Of a stretch of 9,725 nt of DNA, positions 1-7,184 are shown one piece after another; position 1 is the stretch's first letter, and the number at the start of each line of letters is the position of its first letter. The stretch is taken from the NCBI GenBank assembly GCA_947455875.1, contig CANGSD010000025.1, positions 1 to 9,725 on the forward strand, read 5' to 3'. Both the position numbers and the translations under genes were made by a program. Below the pieces are notes generated by a model. The model ran no database searches. It was not told where the DNA came from and was given only the letters and a program-made list of their open reading frames with translations. This DNA is from Comamonadaceae bacterium. Lineage in GTDB: Bacteria > Pseudomonadota > Gammaproteobacteria > Burkholderiales > Burkholderiaceae.

Positions 1-1
1 G

Positions 2-346
2 ATCGCCAGCGTGTTGGTGGTGTCGGTGGTGCAAAAGCGCCGAGAGATCGGCATCTTGCGCGCCATGGGGGCGACGCGCAGTCAGGTGCTGTGGGTGTTT
101 CTGCTGCAAGGGGCGCTGGTGGGCGCGCTCGGCTCGGCGGTCGGTCTGGTGCTGGCAGTGGGCATGATCCGCGCGTTCATGCATTTCGTACGTGGGCTCG
201 ACGGACTGCCGCTGTTTGCGATCGATCTGCCGTGGCTGCTGGCCCTGCAGGTTGCCGGCATCGCCACGGCCTGCGGCGTGTTGGCCGCCGTCATGCCGGC
301 ACGCCGCGCCGCGGCACTCGATCCGGCGCAAGCCATACGCCTGTGA
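2..346 (+). CDS. ABC transporter permease, FtsX/LolC/MacB type (C-terminal part)
   Basis: This is the last 114 codons of an inner-membrane ABC permease; the 5' end lies outside the window. The readable part begins at the end of one membrane helix, continues into a cytoplasmic coupling segment ([16 protein letters not shown]), then two more hydrophobic helices (about residues 40-60 and 80-100 of the fragment). It ends with the [13 protein letters not shown] tail typical of FtsX-domain permeases of the LolC/LolE/MacB superfamily. These proteins do not form a classic import channel; they couple ATP hydrolysis in the cytoplasm to periplasmic movements that extract lipoproteins or drive export. 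The ATPase gene follows after 10 bases, so the two almost certainly form one transporter. The tail resembles MacB/LolE-like exporters more than the 'KQADIAILRTLGA' style of LolC, so the substrate is not assigned. The family is confident; the subfamily is open because the periplasmic domain is missing. Confidence 0.85.
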   Translation: MASVLVVSVVQKRREIGILRAMGATRSQVLWVFLLQGALVGALGSAVGLVLAVGMIRAFMHFVRGLDGLPLFAIDLPWLLALQVAGIATACGVLAAVMPARRAAALDPAQAIRL

Positions 347-349
347 GGT
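345..349 (+). promoter_or_regulatory. Ribosome binding site of the ABC ATPase
   Basis: GAGGT overlaps the permease stop codon and lies 7 bases before a GTG codon at 357. This supports GTG 357 as the start of the ATPase rather than the ATG 165 bases upstream, which would overlap the permease and add residues unlike any ABC ATPase. It also suggests translational coupling of the two genes. Confidence 0.6.
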
Positions 350-356
350 CGCTGCC

Positions 357-1061
357 GTGTCCACGCCCTTGATCACACTGACCGGCGCGCACAAAAGCTA
401 CAACATCGGTGAACCCAGCGAGATCGAGGTCTTGCACGGCATCGACCTGCACCTGGAGGCCGGCGAGTTCGCGGCCCTGGTCGGGCCCTCAGGCTCGGGC
501 AAGAGCACCTTGCTCAATATCCTGGGCCTGCTCGAGCGCCTGACTGCGGGCAGCTATGAGTTGCAAGGCCAGGAGGTGGCCGGTCTCGATGACGAGGCAC
601 TCACATTGCGCCGGCGCCGAACGCTGGGCTTTGTGTTTCAGTTTCATCACCTGCTGCCGGCCTTTACCGCGCTGGAGAACGTGACGCTGCCGGCGCTGCT
701 CGCCGAGGGGCGGGTCAGCGACCTGCAACGGGCGCGAGCGCGCGAGCTGCTCACGGCCGTGGGCCTGGCACAGGCCATGGACCGCCGGCCCTCGCAGCTG
801 TCAGGCGGGATGTTGCAGCGTGTGGCGATTGCACGCGCCCTGTTGCCGCAACCGGCGCTGGTGCTGGCCGACGAGCCCACGGGCAATTTAGACACGGCCT
901 CGGCGGACGAGGTGTTTGCGCTGATGCGGCGCATTCACGCGCAGCAAGGCACGGCCTTCTTGATCGTGACGCACGATGCGCGCCTGTCGGATCGGTGTGA
1001 TCGCCGCATCGTGTTGGTCGATGGGTGCGTGGCGCGCGACGAACGCACCGTTGCGGCCTGA
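357..1061 (+). CDS. LolD-like ABC transporter ATP-binding protein
   Basis: A 234-residue cytoplasmic ATPase, close to the usual LolD length, that powers the adjacent permease. All nucleotide-binding elements are intact: Walker [10 protein letters not shown] (43-51), Q-loop Gln95 in [16 protein letters not shown], signature LSGGM (148-152), Walker B LVLADEP (168-174) followed by TGNLD, and switch His206 in FLIVTHD. The [15 protein letters not shown] and QGTAFL.VTHD stretches match LolD of the lipoprotein-releasing system closely; MacB-type ATPases share most motifs but are usually fused or differ here. The signature has Met-Leu where LolD has Glu-Arg, a change common in other ABC families and not disabling. 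The GTG start is chosen from the ribosome binding site and because family similarity begins there. Only one permease gene precedes it and no lolE-like gene follows, so a homodimeric permease is likely. I leave the symbol blank because the substrate is unproven. Confidence 0.9.
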   Translation: MSTPLITLTGAHKSYNIGEPSEIEVLHGIDLHLEAGEFAALVGPSGSGKSTLLNILGLLERLTAGSYELQGQEVAGLDDEALTLRRRRTLGFVFQFHHLLPAFTALENVTLPALLAEGRVSDLQRARARELLTAVGLAQAMDRRPSQLSGGMLQRVAIARALLPQPALVLADEPTGNLDTASADEVFALMRRIHAQQGTAFLIVTHDARLSDRCDRRIVLVDGCVARDERTVAA

Positions 1062-1076
1062 GCCGCGCGGCGGGTC

Positions 1077-1718
1077 TTAGACGCTCAGGTCTTCGGCTGC
1101 GCCTTCGGCCAGGTGCTGCGTGTCTGACCAGCCCACCACCGTGAGGCTGTCGGGCGTCCACAGCAGGCGGTTGATGGCGGCATTGGGCAATTCCCAGGTG
1201 CGCGGCGCGTCGACGTCTTGGCCGGTGGCCAGGCGATACAGCGCATCGAGCACGCCGCCATGGGCCACCATCACCACACATTCACCCGGATGCCGCACGG
1301 CGATCTGGTGGACCGTCTGGCGCACGCGATCGCGCAGCGCCAGCAGCGACTCGCCGCCCTCGGGCGGCGTCCACTCGGGCACACGCTTGCGCCAGTGCTG
1401 CGCGTGCTCGGGCCAGGTGGCTTCGATCTCTTGGAAGGTCTTGCCCTCGAAGAGGCCAAAGCGGCGTTCGCGCAGGCCCGGTTCGGCGCGGACTGCCGTG
1501 CCGGTGGATTCGCTGATGGACTGGGCGGTGTGCCAGGCGCGCTGCAGGTCGCTGGCGTAGATCGCATGCACCTGTTCCTGGGCCAAGGCCTGGCCGACCC
1601 GGCGGGCCTGCCAGCGGCCGTTGTCATTGAGTCCGATGTCCAGTTGGCCCTGGATGCGGGTATCGACGTTCCAGGCGGTTTCGCCGTGACGCACGGCCAC
1701 GAGGCGGGTGATCTTCAT
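1077..1718 (-). CDS. Histidine phosphatase family protein (phosphoglycerate mutase-like, GpmB/CobC group)
   Basis: A 213-residue member of the histidine phosphatase (phosphoglycerate mutase) superfamily. The RHGET motif is at 10-14, with His11 as the predicted phospho-accepting residue. Arg10 and Arg60 (in YASDLQRAWHTA) and the second His153 (in VAHGGVLD) complete the phosphate pocket, and Glu84 in LRERRFGLFEG is the likely proton donor. The short form without the mutase insertion suggests a cofactor-independent phosphatase such as PhoE, GpmB or alpha-ribazole phosphatase rather than a glycolytic mutase. No cobalamin genes are nearby to favour CobC. It is the last gene of a same-strand run behind ttcA and the DUF4136 lipoprotein. 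It converges on the ABC ATPase with only 15 bases between stop codons. Family certain; substrate unknown. Confidence 0.92.
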   Translation of the reverse strand: MKITRLVAVRHGETAWNVDTRIQGQLDIGLNDNGRWQARRVGQALAQEQVHAIYASDLQRAWHTAQSISESTGTAVRAEPGLRERRFGLFEGKTFQEIEATWPEHAQHWRKRVPEWTPPEGGESLLALRDRVRQTVHQIAVRHPGECVVMVAHGGVLDALYRLATGQDVDAPRTWELPNAAINRLLWTPDSLTVVGWSDTQHLAEGAAEDLSV

Positions 1719-1757
1719 GTCGATGGATTCTAGGCGGCGCTGTGCGCCCTCCCGGGC

Positions 1758-2396
1758 TCAGCGCGTGAGCGTGATGTCGACCCGGCGCACGCCGGCGGGC
1801 GGCTGCGGAAAGCCTTGCAAGGCGGCCTCGACCATCACGGGCCAGGCGCGGGCGGGGTCAATCCAGTAGCCCTCGTGGAAGGCGTGGGTCTCGTAGACCA
1901 CCCGGCCACTGGCCGCCTCGCGCAGGATCAGGCCCACCTCGCGCTGGTACCAGGGGCTGTCGATGCCGCCGATCGGAAAGCCGATGCCCATGCCCATCCC
2001 CATACCGCGGTGCGAGCCCAGACCGACGCCGCCCCAGCCGCTCCATCCGCCAAAGCGCGGTTGGGCCCAGGGCGAAACCGCGTATTGCATGCGGCTCCAG
2101 ACCTGCACGGTGTAGACGGGTGCGGCGTCGTCACGCCGCAGGCCCACGCGCGCGAGGGCTACATCGGTGATGGCCTCCAGCGGAGGCTGGGCCGGATCCT
2201 GGCGCTGCGAGGGCAGGCGCTCGTAGCGATAGCCCGCTGCGGCGGGCACCTCGGACAGCGCGGAAAAGGATTGGACGGTGTTGTCCATCCGCAAGGTACT
2301 GGCGCAACCCGCCAGTAGGGCGGTCGCGACCAGCACGATCGCGATCCGACCCCGTGGCGCGAGCCACTTGAAGGGGGACAGCCGGCACACGCGCAT
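1758..2396 (-). CDS. DUF4136-type outer-membrane lipoprotein
   Basis: A 212-residue predicted lipoprotein. A basic N-terminus and hydrophobic helix (about 17-30) lead to the lipobox LLAGC with Cys31 as the lipidated residue. The +2 residue after Cys is Ser, not Asp, so sorting to the outer membrane is expected. The mature protein begins with a segment (FSALSEVPAAAGYRYERLP) and ends with a short domain (GLILREAASGRVVYETHA, then a Pro-Val-Met helix) that resemble DUF4136 proteins of proteobacteria. A Gly/Trp/Met-rich stretch at about 115-145 separates the two halves and includes a GMGMGMGIG run. Function is unknown. It starts 48 bases after the ttcA stop and 39 bases before the phosphatase start, on the same strand, so co-transcription is likely. 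The lipoprotein call is strong; the DUF4136 assignment is from pattern memory. Confidence 0.8.
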   Translation of the reverse strand: MRVCRLSPFKWLAPRGRIAIVLVATALLAGCASTLRMDNTVQSFSALSEVPAAAGYRYERLPSQRQDPAQPPLEAITDVALARVGLRRDDAAPVYTVQVWSRMQYAVSPWAQPRFGGWSGWGGVGLGSHRGMGMGMGIGFPIGGIDSPWYQREVGLILREAASGRVVYETHAFHEGYWIDPARAWPVMVEAALQGFPQPPAGVRRVDITLTR

Positions 2397-2403
2397 GACG
2401 ACA

Positions 2404-2409
2404 CTCTCC
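2404..2409 (-). promoter_or_regulatory. Ribosome binding site of the DUF4136 lipoprotein
   Basis: On the minus strand GGAGAG lies 7 bases before the ATG at 2396. It supports that start, which puts the lipobox cysteine at residue 31 behind a slightly long basic leader. Confidence 0.55.
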
Positions 2410-2444
2410 GTGCGGGGCGAGTACGCGCCCGCGGCGCTCGCCTC

Positions 2445-3395
2445 TTAAAAACGAACGATCTGCAGGCCGGGCAGGGCGGGGGCGGGCGCTTCGAAGGATT
2501 CGGTGTCGAAGGCCTTGTCGCCGTCCTCGCTGGGCACGCCGGTGACCTGCAGGCCCTTGAAGTCGTAGTGTGTCCCATCGGCCAGATGCGAGGGCACCAC
2601 ATTTTGTAAAGCCGAGAACATGTTCTCCAGCCGGCCGGGGTGCTTCTTTTCCCACTCCTGCAGCATGGCGGCCACCTGCTTGCGTTGCAGGTTTTCCTGG
2701 CTGCCGCACAGGGTGCACGGAATGATGGGGAAGGCACGGTGCGTGGCCCAGCGCACGATGTCTTTTTCGGCCACATAGGCCAGCGGGCGGATCACGATGT
2801 GGCGGCCGTCGTCGCTCACCAGCTTGGGCGGCATGGCCTTGAGCTTGCCGCCGAAGAACATGTTCAGAAACAGCGTCTGCAGGATGTCGTCGCGGTGATG
2901 CCCCAGTGCGATGCGGGTGGCGCCCAGTTCATCGGCTACCCGGTACAGGATGCCCCGGCGCAGGCGCGAGCACAGGCTGCACATCGTCTTGCCCTCAGGG
3001 ATCTTGTCCTTGACGATGGAATAGGTGTCCTGGTTCTCGATGTGAAAGGGGATGTCCAGCTTCGACAGATAGGCCGGCAGCACCTCGGCCGGAAAGCCCG
3101 GCTGCTTCTGGTCCAGGTTGACCGCGACGATCTCAAAGCGCACCGGCGCACGCTGCTGCATCTTGAGCAAGATGTCCAGCAGCGTGTAGCTGTCCTTGCC
3201 GCCGGACAGACACACCATGACCTTGTCGCCCTCGCCGATCATGTCGTAGTCGGTGATGGCCTGGCCGACCTGGCGGCACAGACGCTTTTCCAGCTTGTGC
3301 GTCTCCCGCTCGATTTTCGCGGTGCGCACGGCATCGCCCGCGTCGGTGCGCGCGGGGGTGGAAGCGATGTCGGGTTCGACCCAGGTCACATTCAT
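2445..3395 (-). CDS. ttcA: tRNA 2-thiocytidine(32) synthetase TtcA
   Basis: A 316-residue cytoplasmic enzyme that activates C32 of certain tRNAs with ATP and replaces the 2-oxygen with sulfur. The PP-loop SGGKDS (64-69) binds ATP. Two CxxC pairs, Cys139/Cys142 (TMCSLC) and Cys227/Cys230 (IPCTLC), correspond to the cysteines that hold the labile [4Fe-4S] cluster and the essential third cysteine in characterised Ttc[11 protein letters not shown] (165-174) and KLKAMPPKL (184-192) are further TtcA hallmarks. The ATG at 3395 is chosen because the N-terminus matches Burkholderiales TtcA proteins (Lys-Glu-Arg helix before the PP-loop). The open frame continues upstream for hundreds of codons, but that part is antisense to the ATPase gene. 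The gene is divergent from the P-type ATPase (48 bases between starts) and heads the run with the lipoprotein and phosphatase. Its ribosome binding site is weak (AGG, 4 bases before ATG). Confidence 0.96.
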   Translation of the reverse strand: MNVTWVEPDIASTPARTDAGDAVRTAKIERETHKLEKRLCRQVGQAITDYDMIGEGDKVMVCLSGGKDSYTLLDILLKMQQRAPVRFEIVAVNLDQKQPGFPAEVLPAYLSKLDIPFHIENQDTYSIVKDKIPEGKTMCSLCSRLRRGILYRVADELGATRIALGHHRDDILQTLFLNMFFGGKLKAMPPKLVSDDGRHIVIRPLAYVAEKDIVRWATHRAFPIIPCTLCGSQENLQRKQVAAMLQEWEKKHPGRLENMFSALQNVVPSHLADGTHYDFKGLQVTGVPSEDGDKAFDTESFEAPAPALPGLQIVRF

Positions 3396-3431
3396 GCGCC
3401 TAATTGTCTCACTGCCCCGCAGGCATGTCCC

Positions 3432-3437
3432 TATGAT
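3432..3437 (+). promoter_or_regulatory. Possible -10 element for the P-type ATPase
   Basis: TATGAT differs from the sigma70 -10 consensus at one base and is one of very few AT-rich words in the 48-base gap between ttcA and the ATPase. The sequence 17 bases upstream (TCACTG) is a poor -35. Initiation about 7 bases downstream would fall at or next to the ATG at 3444. Only the match and its position are seen; function is inferred. Confidence 0.3.
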
Positions 3438-3443
3438 GGGTCG

Positions 3444-5954
3444 ATGCACCCTGAGCCCTCCTCGCCGATGTTCGTCCGGGGTCTGAGCACCGAGGAGGCC
3501 CGTGCCCGCCAGGCCCGTGTGGGGCCCAACTTGCTCACGCAGCGCGAGCGACGCGGTTGGCTGCAGGCGGTGGGGGCGGTGCTGTCCGAGCCCATGTTCC
3601 TGCTGCTGCTGGTCGCGGCCGGTCTCTATCTGGTGCTGGGCGACCTGGGAGAAGGCCTGCTGCTGTCGGCCTTTGCGGTGCTCAGTGTGGTCCTGGTGAT
3701 CTGGCAGGAACATCGCAGCGCGCGTGCACTCGATGCCCTGCGCGAACTGGCCGCACCCCAGGTGCGGGTGTGGCGTGATGGCCAGCCCTGCGTGATCGCG
3801 GCGCGCGATCTGGTGCCCGGTGATGTGATTGCGGTGGCCGAGGGCGAGCGCGTGACGGCCGATGCGGTGCTGCGCGAAGCGGCCACGTTGTCCGTCGACG
3901 AATCCTTGCTCACGGGGGAATCTGCGCCCGTGCACAAGCGCCCAGTATCGGGTGCGGCGGATACGGCCGATGCGGTTTCGCGATTGCACGCGGGGACCTT
4001 GGTGGTGGCGGGTCAGGGCGTGGCGGAAGTCATCGCCATTGGCGCTGACACCGCGATGGGACGCATCGGCGCGTCGCTGGCCGACATCGATCTGGCGCCC
4101 ACACCCTTGCAGCGGCAACTGCGCCAGTTGGTGCGCTGGCTCGCGTTGGGCGCGCTGGGCGTGAGCAGCCTGCTGGTGGTCTGGTACGGCCTGCGCGCCG
4201 GCGACTGGGTGCAGGGCCTGCTGGCCGGCATTGCCCTGGCCATGGCCATGCTGCCCGAGGAATTTCCGATGGCCCTGGCCGTTTTCCTGGCTCTGGGCGC
4301 ATGGCGGCTGGCCCGTGTGCAGGTGCTGGCGCGTCGCCCGGCGGTGGTCGAGGCGCTGGGCGCGGCCACGGTCTTGTGCGTCGACAAGACGGGCACCCTG
4401 ACCGAAAACCGCATGCGGGTGCATAGCCTGGTGGTGATGGATGCCAACGCCAGCACCGCGCAGGCCTTGCCCGACGCCGCCCACGGCCTGCTGGAGTACG
4501 CGATGCTGGCCTCGCAGCGCGGAGGCATTGAGCCCATGGACGCGGCCTTGTACCTGCAGGGCGACGCCAGCCTGGCCGGCACCGACCGCCTGCATCCGCG
4601 CTGGCGCATGGCCCAGGCCCATGGCATCACCCCCGACCTGATGGCGGTGACCCAGGTCTGGGTGGGCGAAGACGGTCTGCACCGGGTGGCCGCCAAGGGC
4701 GCGCCCGAGGCCATCGCGGACTTATGCCGCCTCGGCCCTGCGGCGCGACATGCGCTGCGCGAGCAGGCGCAGGCCCTGGCGACGCGCGGCTTGCGGGTGC
4801 TGGCGGTGGCCCAGGGGCAGGACTGCATGCAGCCCGCGCCCCATCCCCGCGACAACCAATTCACCCTGCGCGGGCTGGTCGCCTTTGAAGACCCCTTGCG
4901 CGCCAGCGTGCCCGAGGCGGTGGCGCAGGCGCACCGGGCCGGCATCGCAGTGGTGATGATCACCGGCGACCATCCAGCCACCGCCTTGGCAATTGCGGCC
5001 CAGGCCGGCATCGACGTGCAAGCCGGCGTTCTCACCGGCCACCAGTTGCAGGACATGGACGACGCGGCGCTGGCCCAGGCCGTGCGGCAGGTGCGTGTGT
5101 ACGCCCGCGTGACGCCGCAGGACAAGCTGCGCCTGGTGCGCGCCTTCGATCGCAACGGCGAGGTGGTGGCCATGACCGGCGATGGCGTGAACGACGCGCC
5201 GGCGCTCAAGGCCGCCCACATCGGCATCGCCATGGGCGTGCGCGGCACAGATGTGGCGCGCGAAGCGGCCAGTGTGGTCCTGTTAGACGAGGACTTTGGC
5301 CGCATCGTCGAGGGCGTGCGCCTGGGCCGGCGCATCGATGACAACCTGCGCAAGGTGATGACCTACATCCTGGCGATTCATGTGCCGATTGCGGGTCTGG
5401 CCCTCCTGCCCTTGCTGATGGGGCTGCCGCCGCTGATGCTGCCGGTGCATGTGGTCGTCACCGAGATGATCATTGACCCGGTGTGTTCGCTGGCCTTCGA
5501 GAACGCGCCGCAGGCGCGTGGCCTCATGGAGCGTCCACCGCGCGCTGCCAACGCCTTGCTGGTGGATCGCGCCTTGGTGATGCGGGCGCTGGCGCAGGGG
5601 GCGGGGCTCTTGGCCGTGGCCTTGGCGGCGTATGCGCTGGCTTTGGGGGCAGGGATGCCCGCCAACGAGGCGCGGACCCTGGCCTTTGTGGGCTTGACGG
5701 CGGGGAATCTGGCCATGGTGGCGGTCAATGCAGGGGCGGGATTGCCGCTTCGCGACCTGTGGGGGCCGCAGTTCCGTTCTTTCCAGATCGTCGCTGCGAT
5801 CGCCATCGCTCTGATGGTGATGGCTGTCACCGTGCCCGCGGTGCGGGATCTGATGAAGTTCGCTTCGCCCCCCGCTGGTGCGCTGGCGGGTGTGCTGGCC
5901 GCCGTGGGCGCGGTCATGGTGCTGGCGTGGCGGCTGCAGCCGCAGCGGCCGTGA
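3444..5954 (+). CDS. Cation-translocating P-type ATPase, P2-like, unknown ion specificity
   Basis: An 836-residue inner-membrane pump with about ten membrane helices (near 43-66, 69-87, 229-249, 258-288, 637-659, 664-685, 712-735, 744-764, 779-801, 811-829). Domains in order: a short N-terminal cation-ATPase region ([17 protein letters not shown]), actuator with TGES (157-160), M4 motif PEEFP (271-275), phosphorylation site DKTGT with Asp314, nucleotide domain with KGAPE (418-422), DPLR (483-486), and hinge TGDGVND (578-584). All catalytic motifs are intact, so it should be active. There is no heavy-metal-binding domain and no CPC in M4, so it is not a P1B copper or zinc pump. The usual PEGLP of Ca2+ or Na+/K+ pumps is PEEFP here, and M6 reads TEMIIDP. 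The start could instead be ATG 3468 (residue 9), because neither ATG has a clear ribosome binding site. It stands alone, convergent with folB after 37 bases. Confidence 0.93.
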   Translation: MHPEPSSPMFVRGLSTEEARARQARVGPNLLTQRERRGWLQAVGAVLSEPMFLLLLVAAGLYLVLGDLGEGLLLSAFAVLSVVLVIWQEHRSARALDALRELAAPQVRVWRDGQPCVIAARDLVPGDVIAVAEGERVTADAVLREAATLSVDESLLTGESAPVHKRPVSGAADTADAVSRLHAGTLVVAGQGVAEVIAIGADTAMGRIGASLADIDLAPTPLQRQLRQLVRWLALGALGVSSLLVVWYGLRAGDWVQGLLAGIALAMAMLPEEFPMALAVFLALGAWRLARVQVLARRPAVVEALGAATVLCVDKTGTLTENRMRVHSLVVMDANASTAQALPDAAHGLLEYAMLASQRGGIEPMDAALYLQGDASLAGTDRLHPRWRMAQAHGITPDLMAVTQVWVGEDGLHRVAAKGAPEAIADLCRLGPAARHALREQAQALATRGLRVLAVAQGQDCMQPAPHPRDNQFTLRGLVAFEDPLRASVPEAVAQAHRAGIAVVMITGDHPATALAIAAQAGIDVQAGVLTGHQLQDMDDAALAQAVRQVRVYARVTPQDKLRLVRAFDRNGEVVAMTGDGVNDAPALKAAHIGIAMGVRGTDVAREAASVVLLDEDFGRIVEGVRLGRRIDDNLRKVMTYILAIHVPIAGLALLPLLMGLPPLMLPVHVVVTEMIIDPVCSLAFENAPQARGLMERPPRAANALLVDRALVMRALAQGAGLLAVALAAYALALGAGMPANEARTLAFVGLTAGNLAMVAVNAGAGLPLRDLWGPQFRSFQIVAAIAIALMVMAVTVPAVRDLMKFASPPAGALAGVLAAVGAVMVLAWRLQPQRP

Positions 5955-5991
5955 GGGCTGGGCGCGCGGGCCCCATCCTCGGGTCAGCGGC

Positions 5992-6360
5992 TCACCACTG
6001 CCCCGTCTCCATCCGGATCGCCACTTCGCAGTCGTCGAAGATCGCCAGCTTGGCGATTTCCACGCGCACCCCGATCACCCCGGGCAGCTGCATCAGGCGC
6101 GCAGCGAGCTTGCCGATCAGGCTCTCCAGCAGGTTGACGTGTTCGGCCGTGCACTCGTCGATGATGATGGTGCGCACCTTGCGGTAATCGAGCACGTGCA
6201 GGATGTCGTCGTCGTGCGGCAGCAGGGGCTGGGTGCCCAGATTGAGTTCGGCGTCCACGCGTATGGGCTGCGGCGCCTCTTTCTCGTGATCGAGGATGCC
6301 CAGGTTGGCGTCAAAGCGCAGGCCCGTGAGGGTGAGGATCTGGGTGCCGGCTTTGGTCAT
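5992..6360 (-). CDS. folB: Dihydroneopterin aldolase FolB
   Basis: A 122-residue cytoplasmic enzyme, full length for the family, that cleaves 7,8-dihydroneopterin to 6-hydroxymethyl-7,8-dihydropterin and glycolaldehyde in folate synthesis. GILDHEKEAPQP places the conserved Glu at 26, LDYRKV gives Tyr59, and HVNLLE gives Glu79, which anchors the pterin. EIAKLAIFDDCEVAI supplies the catalytic Lys104. These match the Glu, Tyr, Glu and Lys positions of characterised FolB proteins, which assemble as octamers. It lies 23 bases downstream of the pteridine-reductase-like SDR on the same strand, so the two are probably one transcript. I see no strong ribosome binding site, so translation may depend on coupling to the SDR gene. 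Confidence 0.95.
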   Translation of the reverse strand: MTKAGTQILTLTGLRFDANLGILDHEKEAPQPIRVDAELNLGTQPLLPHDDDILHVLDYRKVRTIIIDECTAEHVNLLESLIGKLAARLMQLPGVIGVRVEIAKLAIFDDCEVAIRMETGQW

Positions 6361-6383
6361 GTCGTGCGCAGGGTGTCAGGACG

Positions 6384-7166
6384 TTACATCAGCGAGAAAT
6401 CGCGATCGAACTTCATCAGGTGCTGGCCGCCATCGACCACCAAAGTGGTGCCAGTGATGGACCGGTTTTCCAGGGCGAAGCGCACCGCGCCCACCACATC
6501 GGCCGCCGTCGACGAACGCCCCAGGGGCGAGAGCCGATGCAGCTGCTGGAATTTGTCGTCCGACAGCATGTGGCTGGTGATCGTCAGCCCCGGCGCCACG
6601 CCCACCACCCGCAGCTGCGGCGCCAGCGCCAGGGCCAGCATGGTGGTGGCCGCTTCCAGGGCCGCCTTGGACAGCGTGTAGCTGAAAAAGTCGGGGTTCT
6701 GGTTCCACAGCTTCTGGTCCAACATGTTCACCACCACGCCATTCGCGCCATCGGCGCCGCGTTCGACCCGGTGCGCATGCAGCGCCTGCGCCAGCAGCAC
6801 CGGCGCGCCGGTATTGGCCGCCAGATGGGCCTGCATCGCGCCATAGCTGAAGGTGGCCGCGTCGTCGTGTTCAAACAGCGAGGCGCTATTGACCACCGCA
6901 TCGACCGCGCCGAAGTGCGCAATCACCTGGGGCAGCAGCGCGCGTGTGGCCGCCTCGTCGGATAGATCGGCCTGAAAAGCGGCAAAGCGTGCGCCGCTGC
7001 GGCCGGCCTTCGTGCAGTCGGCCACCGTGGCCTGCGCCTCGTCGGCCGAGCCCCGGTAATGCACGGCCACCTGCCAGCCCGCAGCCGCCAGGGCCAGGGC
7101 CATTTCGCGGCCCAGGCGCCGGGCAGCGCCGGTGATCAGGACGGTGGGGAGGGCAGGGGTGCTCAT
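6384..7166 (-). CDS. SDR family oxidoreductase, pteridine reductase (PTR1/FolM)-like
   Basis: A 260-residue short-chain dehydrogenase/reductase. The nucleotide-binding motif TGAARRLGRE (12-21) is the TGxxxRxG form of pteridine reductases rather than the usual TGxxxGxG, and HYRGSADEA (36-44) suits NADPH. VNSASLF (92-98) replaces the common NNAG. The catalytic set is Asp150, Tyr163 and Lys167 (YTLSK): Asp sits where most SDRs have Ser, with the same 13- and 4-residue spacing as Asp181, Tyr194, Lys198 of Leishmania PTR1. A reductase acting on dihydrobiopterin, dihydromonapterin or dihydrofolate is therefore likely. folB directly downstream supports a pterin role. The end GTTLVVDGGQHL is a normal SDR tail. 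Its start is only 18 bases from the divergent MidA gene, and no clear ribosome binding site is visible. Fold certain; substrate inferred. Confidence 0.87.
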   Translation of the reverse strand: MSTPALPTVLITGAARRLGREMALALAAAGWQVAVHYRGSADEAQATVADCTKAGRSGARFAAFQADLSDEAATRALLPQVIAHFGAVDAVVNSASLFEHDDAATFSYGAMQAHLAANTGAPVLLAQALHAHRVERGADGANGVVVNMLDQKLWNQNPDFFSYTLSKAALEAATTMLALALAPQLRVVGVAPGLTITSHMLSDDKFQQLHRLSPLGRSSTAADVVGAVRFALENRSITGTTLVVDGGQHLMKFDRDFSLM

Positions 7167-7184
7167 TGCAACGACAATCGCCAG

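Noticed and set aside
808..822. LSGGML instead of LSGGE/Q in the ABC signature as a possible defect
   Set aside because: Met at this position is common in other active ABC ATPase families, and all other motifs are intact.
1062..1071. A 10-base perfect palindrome (GCCGCGCGGC) between the convergent ABC ATPase and phosphatase genes
   Set aside because: There is no loop and no T-run, and such words are frequent at this GC content, so it is not called a terminator.
1736..1748. A small hairpin (GGCGC, TGT loop, GCGCC) between the lipoprotein and phosphatase genes
   Set aside because: The stem is only 5 pairs with no T-tract on either strand. It is too weak to call a terminator or regulatory RNA.
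2640..3443. A plus-strand extension of the ATPase frame across ttcA
   Set aside because: It is antisense to ttcA, which has all its catalytic motifs. Similarity to P-type ATPases begins only after 3444.
3396..4682. A minus-strand open frame of over 400 codons continuing upstream of ttcA, antisense to the ATPase gene
   Set aside because: It has a low-complexity His/Gln/Arg-rich composition typical of high-GC shadow frames, while the opposite strand encodes a complete P-type ATPase.
4013..5353. A 446-codon minus-strand open frame inside the ATPase gene
   Set aside because: It is Arg/Ser/Ala-rich with no recognisable motif and is a codon-bias shadow of the ATPase.
5955..5991. The GC-rich gap between the convergent ATPase and folB genes, inspected for a bidirectional terminator
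   Set aside because: Only a 4-base GGGC/GCCC pairing was found, with no T-run. Nothing callable.
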